Source of the DNA: SVQP01 sp045658965
GTDB taxonomy: Bacteria > Bacillota > Clostridia > Oscillospirales > CAG-272
Assembly (NCBI GenBank): GCA_045658965.1
Contig: JAZOVZ010000094.1
Span: forward strand, 1 to 8,250
Direction: 5' to 3'
DNA: 8,250 nucleotides
The translations under genes were made by a program, and so were the position numbers. The notes under the pieces are model-generated. The model was not told the origin of the DNA. It worked only from the letters and a program-made list of their open reading frames with translations, and did not search any database. Positions 4,337 to 8,250 of this stretch are shown here, piece after piece. Within the stretch, counting starts at the first letter, position 1. Each line of letters opens with the position of its first letter.

Positions 4337-6922
4337 ATGACTCCCATGATGGAGCAATATTTTGAGGTCAAAAATAAATACAAGGATCATCTGCTGTTCT
4401 ACCGTCTGGGCGACTTTTACGAGATGTTTTTTGACGCCGCCATCATCGCCCCGCGCGAGCTGGAGCTGACGCTGACGGGCAGGGATTGCGGCGAAGCCGA
4501 GCGTGCGCCCATGTGCGGCGTGCCCTTCCATTCGGCAGAGAGCTACATAGGCAGACTGATCTCCAAGGGCTACAAGGTTGCCATTTGCGAGCAGGTGGAA
4601 GACCCCGCGCAAGCAAAGGGACTTGTCAAGCGCGACGTAGTGCGCGTGGTCACGCCCGGTACGGTGATCGAAAGCGCGTTGCTTTCGGAGCAAAAGAACA
4701 ACTATCTCTGCGCGATCTACGTGGGCGAATACGCGATCGGCGTTTGCTTTGCGGACGTTTCCACAGCGCAGATCTGCGCTACCTCCTTTGACGGTGAGGG
4801 TGCACAGACCAGACTTTGCAACGAGCTTGCCACCTACGCACCGCGCGAGGTGATCACCAATCTGTCGCGCAAGGCGATCCCCGAGGTTGCAGCGTTTGTT
4901 TCGGACAGACTGGGTGCTATGATCGGCGACAACCAGCCCGGCAGATTTGAATATGCGGATGCGCTTGCGCGCGTCAAAGACCGTTTTGGTGAGAGCGTCA
5001 AAGCGCAGGATACCGCGGACAAGCCCCTTGTCTGTGCGGTCGGTGCGCTGATCGACTACATTTACGAAACGCAAAAGACCGAGTCGCCTTATCTGAAAGA
5101 CTTGCAGGTGTACTCGGACGGACAGTATCTGGAAATGGATGCCAACACGCGCCGCAATTTGGAGCTTTGTGAGACCATGCGCGCAAAAGAGAAAAAAGGC
5201 TCTTTGCTTTGGGTACTGGATAAGACCAAGACCTCGCCCGGTGCGCGACTGTTGCGCAGTTGGGTGGAGCACCCGCTTCTCTCGGTGGGCACCATTCATA
5301 GAAGACAGAGCGCGATCGAGGAGCTGTACGACAGCTTTATGCTGCGCGAGGAGCTTTCCGAGTTGCTCTCGGACGTGCTTGACCTTGAAAGACTGATGAC
5401 CCGTATCGTGTACGGTACGGCAAACGCCAAGGATCTGCGTGCGGTTGCCAATACGGCTGCCGTGCTGCCCGAGGTCAAAAGACTCTTGCAGGGCTGCAAG
5501 AGTGAGGAGCTTGCAAGTATCTATCGGGAGCTTGATCTCTTAGAGGATATTTGCGCCAGGATCAACGCGGGCATTTGCGAGGAGCCGCCCTTCTCGGTAC
5601 GTGACGGCGGCATGATCGCCCCCGGTTATTCTGCCGAAGTGGACGAGCTGCGCACCATCATGCATGACGGCAAATCCTGGGTAGAGCAAATGGTGGCTGC
5701 CGAGCGCGAGCGCACCGGCATCAAGACGCTGAAAATGGGCTATAACAAGGTGTTCGGCTACTATATTGAGGTCAGCCGTTCCTTTACCGATCAAGTGCCC
5801 GATTACTTTATCCGCAAGCAGACCTTGGTAAACGGTGAGCGTTATATTACCGAGGAGCTCAAACAAATGGAAGCCAAGATCCTGGGCGCAGGCGATCGCG
5901 TGTGCGCTTTGGAATACGAGCTGTTCCAACAGATCCGTGCGTACGTGGCGCAGAACAGCGCGCGCGTGCAGAGCACGGCGGCGCTGCTTGCCAAGATCGA
6001 CGTATATCTTTCTCTTGCCACGGTTGCCGCACGCAACAAGTACGTGCGCCCCGAGGTGGATACAAGCGACGCGATCTATATTAAGGACGGCAGACACCCC
6101 GTAGTCGAGCAGTTTGTCAAGGATACGTATTTTGTGCCCAACGATGCAAATCTTGACACGGGCGCAAACAGACTGATGCTGATCACAGGCCCCAACATGG
6201 CAGGTAAATCCACCTATATGCGCCAGGTTGCGCTGATCACGCTCATGGCGCAGATCGGCAGCTTTGTGCCCGCAAACGAGGCACGCATCGGTATCGTGGA
6301 TAAGATCTTTACCCGCGTGGGTGCGTCGGACGACCTTGCTTCGGGTCAGTCTACCTTTATGTTGGAGATGACCGAGGTGGCGTACATTCTGCAAAACGCA
6401 ACGCAGAAGAGCTTGATTATATACGATGAGGTCGGCAGAGGCACCTCCACCTTTGACGGCATGAGCATTGCGCGTGCCATTGTGGAGTATACGCACAGCC
6501 GCCGCATCGGTGCCAAGACCCTGTTTGCCACGCACTATCACGAGCTGACGGGCATGGAGCAGGAATTCGAGGGCATTGTCAACTATAATATTGCCGCCAA
6601 GAAACGCGGCGACAGCATTACTTTCTTGCGCAAGATCGTGCGCGGCTCGACCGACGACAGCTACGGTATTGAGGTAGCAAAGCTGGCGGGCGTGCCCAAC
6701 GACGTCATCAAGCGCGCAAAACAGGTGCTGCTCTCGGTTGAGCAGACCGCCAAGGCAATTTCCGCGGCAGAGCCTGCGGAAAAGGTCGAGAGCGACGTCA
6801 TCACCATCGAGGATCAGATCAACGAGCAGGTGATCGAGCAGCTCAAAAACGTGGATATCAATACGCTCTCGCCTTACGAGTGCATGAGTTTCCTGTTTGA
6901 TTTGAAAAAAAGATTGATGTAA
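4337..6922 (+). CDS. mutS: DNA mismatch repair protein MutS
   Basis: MutS recognises base mismatches and small loops as a dimer and, with ATP, recruits MutL. The 861-residue length is typical of MutS1. The mismatch-reading Phe-x-Glu is present (F27-Y28-E29 in RLGDFYEMFF). The connector, lever and clamp domains follow (about 120-550), then the ABC-type ATPase with Walker A GPNMAGKST (618-626), the ASDDLASGQSTFMLEM signature region, Walker B LIIYDE (693-698) and TLFATHYHEL (728-737). The tail SPYECMSFLFDLKKRL matches Bacillota MutS ends. ATG 4337 is preferred because GAGGA ends eight bases upstream; ATG 4331, two codons earlier, would be only 2 nt from it. The gene is 27 bp downstream of the ylbF-like stop and 12 bp before mutL, consistent with one operon. 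No lesion is visible. Confidence 0.97.
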   Translation: MTPMMEQYFEVKNKYKDHLLFYRLGDFYEMFFDAAIIAPRELELTLTGRDCGEAERAPMCGVPFHSAESYIGRLISKGYKVAICEQVEDPAQAKGLVKRDVVRVVTPGTVIESALLSEQKNNYLCAIYVGEYAIGVCFADVSTAQICATSFDGEGAQTRLCNELATYAPREVITNLSRKAIPEVAAFVSDRLGAMIGDNQPGRFEYADALARVKDRFGESVKAQDTADKPLVCAVGALIDYIYETQKTESPYLKDLQVYSDGQYLEMDANTRRNLELCETMRAKEKKGSLLWVLDKTKTSPGARLLRSWVEHPLLSVGTIHRRQSAIEELYDSFMLREELSELLSDVLDLERLMTRIVYGTANAKDLRAVANTAAVLPEVKRLLQGCKSEELASIYRELDLLEDICARINAGICEEPPFSVRDGGMIAPGYSAEVDELRTIMHDGKSWVEQMVAAERERTGIKTLKMGYNKVFGYYIEVSRSFTDQVPDYFIRKQTLVNGERYITEELKQMEAKILGAGDRVCALEYELFQQIRAYVAQNSARVQSTAALLAKIDVYLSLATVAARNKYVRPEVDTSDAIYIKDGRHPVVEQFVKDTYFVPNDANLDTGANRLMLITGPNMAGKSTYMRQVALITLMAQIGSFVPANEARIGIVDKIFTRVGASDDLASGQSTFMLEMTEVAYILQNATQKSLIIYDEVGRGTSTFDGMSIARAIVEYTHSRRIGAKTLFATHYHELTGMEQEFEGIVNYNIAAKKRGDSITFLRKIVRGSTDDSYGIEVAKLAGVPNDVIKRAKQVLLSVEQTAKAISAAEPAEKVESDVITIEDQINEQVIEQLKNVDINTLSPYECMSFLFDLKKRLM

Positions 6923-6934
6923 TTTGGAGTCACT

Positions 6935-8233
6935 ATGGGTAAGATCAACGTGCTTTCCTTTGAGGTCGCCAATCTGATCGCCGCCGGTGAGGTGGTGGAC
7001 AGACCCGCGAGCGCGATCAAGGAAATGATGGAAAACGCAATAGACGCAGGCGCGTCACGCATCACCGTGGAAATTCAGAACGGTGGCGTGACCTTTATGC
7101 GCGTGTCCGATAATGGGCACGGCATGCCGCCCGAGGATCTTCCCATGGCGATCCGCAGACACGCGACCAGTAAGATTTCCGAGGCAGAGGATCTGGACGG
7201 CATCAGTACGCTGGGATTTCGCGGTGAAGCACTTGCCGCGATTGCGGCGGTTTCCCGCCTGCGCATCATGTCCAAAACGCCCGACGCTGCGCTTGGCGCG
7301 CAGATGGACGTGCATTGCGGTGAAATCGTGGATATCGTGGAGCGCGGCTGTGCCGTGGGCACAACCGTGATTGCCGAGGATCTGTTTGCCAACGTGCCCG
7401 CGCGTCGCAAGTTCTTGAAGCGTGACGTGACCGAGGCAATGGCGGTGAGTGCCAACGTCGAAAAGATCGCGCTCTCGCACCCCGAGATCGCCTTTCGTCT
7501 GATCATCGACGGCAACGTCAAGCTGGAAACGGCTGGAGACGGCAGCTTAAAGAGTGCCGTGTGGGCGGTGTTCGGCAAGGATTTTGCCTCCAGACTGATC
7601 GAGGTGGACGGTGAATACGAGGGCATTACGGTCAAGGGCTATATCGGACGCCCCGACAATGCGCGCCCCAACCGCAACTACCAGAATTTCTTCATCAACT
7701 CGCGCTATATCAAGAGCAAGACTGCCTCAGCTGCCCTTGAGCAAGCGTTTACTTCCTTTATGGCACCCGATAAATTCCCGTGCTGCGTGCTGTTTATCGG
7801 GCTGAACCCTACCCGTGTGGACGTCAACGTGCATCCCGCAAAATTAGAGGTCAAGTTCACCAACGAAAAGCCTGTGTTTGAAAGCGTTTACTACGCGGTC
7901 AGACAGGCACTTGAGAAAAATACCGCACGCCCCGAGCTGCAGATCCCTGCAAAAAAGCCGTCGGTTTCGGACGCTTTTACCTCGGTCGAGCGCGGTGAAT
8001 CGCTGCAAAAGCGTCAAGTGGGCATGGATATTGCCGCACCCGCACAGCCCAAGACCGAAAACAAATGGGAGCATCTGACCGCCCAGCAGTACGTGGAGCA
8101 GTATATTCAAGGCAAAAAGCCTTCCGTAGGGGCAAAGCACGATTCGCCCGCGCAACCCACACCCCCGGTAGGGCAGGGGCTTGCTCCTGCCACGCAACCC
8201 ACACCCCCGGTCGGGCAGGAAGTCGGATCGTAG
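6935..8233 (+). CDS. mutL: DNA mismatch repair protein MutL, N-terminal ATPase part only (truncated or frame-interrupted)
   Basis: MutL couples mismatch detection by MutS to strand nicking and excision. The GHKL ATPase domain is intact: catalytic base E30 and Mg-binding N34 (KEMMENAIDAGAS), D59 in DNGHGM, RHATSK (75-80), the MutL/PMS signature GFRGEA (94-99), and DVNVHPAKLEVKF (296-308) near the end of the ATPase and transducer region. ATG 6935 has GGAG five bases upstream. The frame stops at TAG 8231-8233 after 432 codons, whereas Bacillota MutL proteins are usually over 600 residues. The C-terminal dimerisation/endonuclease domain with DQHA(x)2E(x)4E is absent from this frame. Residues 393-432 are encoded by repeat DNA, with PTPPVGQ at 408-414 and again at 422-428. 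Either the protein is truncated, or a frameshift near the repeats separates the rest, which would lie to the right of the window. Confidence 0.93.
   Translation: MGKINVLSFEVANLIAAGEVVDRPASAIKEMMENAIDAGASRITVEIQNGGVTFMRVSDNGHGMPPEDLPMAIRRHATSKISEAEDLDGISTLGFRGEALAAIAAVSRLRIMSKTPDAALGAQMDVHCGEIVDIVERGCAVGTTVIAEDLFANVPARRKFLKRDVTEAMAVSANVEKIALSHPEIAFRLIIDGNVKLETAGDGSLKSAVWAVFGKDFASRLIEVDGEYEGITVKGYIGRPDNARPNRNYQNFFINSRYIKSKTASAALEQAFTSFMAPDKFPCCVLFIGLNPTRVDVNVHPAKLEVKFTNEKPVFESVYYAVRQALEKNTARPELQIPAKKPSVSDAFTSVERGESLQKRQVGMDIAAPAQPKTENKWEHLTAQQYVEQYIQGKKPSVGAKHDSPAQPTPPVGQGLAPATQPTPPVGQEVGS
8109..8219 (+). repeat. Hairpin-rich tandem repeat forming the 3' end of the mutL frame
   Basis: A 27-nt unit at 8151-8177 recurs at 8193-8219 with a single mismatch (A8170 against C8212), offset 42 nt and therefore in frame. 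Each copy contains CCCACACCCCCGG followed by T(A/C)GGGCAGG. Upstream and between the copies are hairpins: AAGGC/GCCTT (8109-8113, 8119-8123); GGGC-AAA against TTC-GCCC (8130-8136, 8143-8149, one mismatch on this strand, G-U on the other); and GGCAGG/CCTGCC (8172-8177, 8186-8191), extended by two inner pairs. The GTAGGGGC-type and GGGCAGG hairpins resemble short intergenic repeats I associate with clostridial genomes; that association is from memory and not checked. Confidence 0.75.
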
Positions 8234-8250
8234 CCATGTCGTTCTGTGAG

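Noticed and set aside
3878..5299. Long minus-strand open frame (473 codons) opposite the ylbF-like gene and mutS
   Set aside because: It lies antisense to two clearly recognisable genes, its product is low-complexity and resembles no family, and GC-rich coding strands commonly leave such antisense frames open.

Overview
The window looks like chromosomal DNA from a Bacillota (Firmicutes) bacterium of the Clostridia, probably an uncultured gut-type lineage. This rests on the gene order miaB - ylbF/ricA-like - mutS - mutL (compare miaB/ymcB - ymcA - cotE - mutS - mutL in Bacillus subtilis), a YlbF protein with a cysteine-rich tail, strong AGGAG-type ribosome binding sites, consensus sigma-A promoters, and an ECF sigma factor translationally coupled to a membrane-anchored anti-sigma-like protein. 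No rRNA, tRNA, CRISPR array, transposase or prophage gene is visible.

Layout. Positions 1-891 (minus strand) hold a two-gene regulatory unit: an ECF-type sigma factor and, overlapping it by ATGA, the first 112 codons of an anti-sigma-like membrane protein that runs off the left edge. The 892-1192 gap is a divergent control region. It holds an extended -10 promoter for the sigma unit, a weak terminator-like hairpin, and a promoter for the plus-strand gene at 1193-2269. That gene encodes a P-loop ATPase of the uncharacterised PRK06851-like type. A full-consensus promoter (TTGACA, 18-bp spacer, TATAAT) overlaps its stop codon and drives miaB (2338-3735).

Between miaB and the ylbF-like gene lies a compact array of five different hairpins (3742-3869), most introduced by the same GTGAAAT linker. 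The YlbF/YmcA-family gene (3917-4309), mutS (4337-6922) and mutL (6935-8233) follow with gaps of 27 bp or less and are probably one transcript. MutS and MutL are the two core mismatch-repair proteins. MiaB makes the ms2i6A modification of tRNA. The YlbF-like protein is a relative of the B. subtilis Ric proteins that assist RNase Y.

Two features deserve most attention. One is the hairpin array at 3742-3869, where stem sequences differ between units but self-complementarity is kept. The other is the 3' end of mutL: the reading frame stops after 432 codons, before any C-terminal endonuclease/dimerisation domain, and its last roughly 40 codons are made of hairpin-forming, tandemly repeated DNA (two 27-nt copies, 42 nt apart). 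The sigma/anti-sigma end (1 to about 1000) is visibly more AT-rich than the GC-rich housekeeping genes, which may mean a different origin. I see no clear evidence of a wholly new multi-gene system here; the novelty is in these small repeat structures and in the unstudied ATPase.
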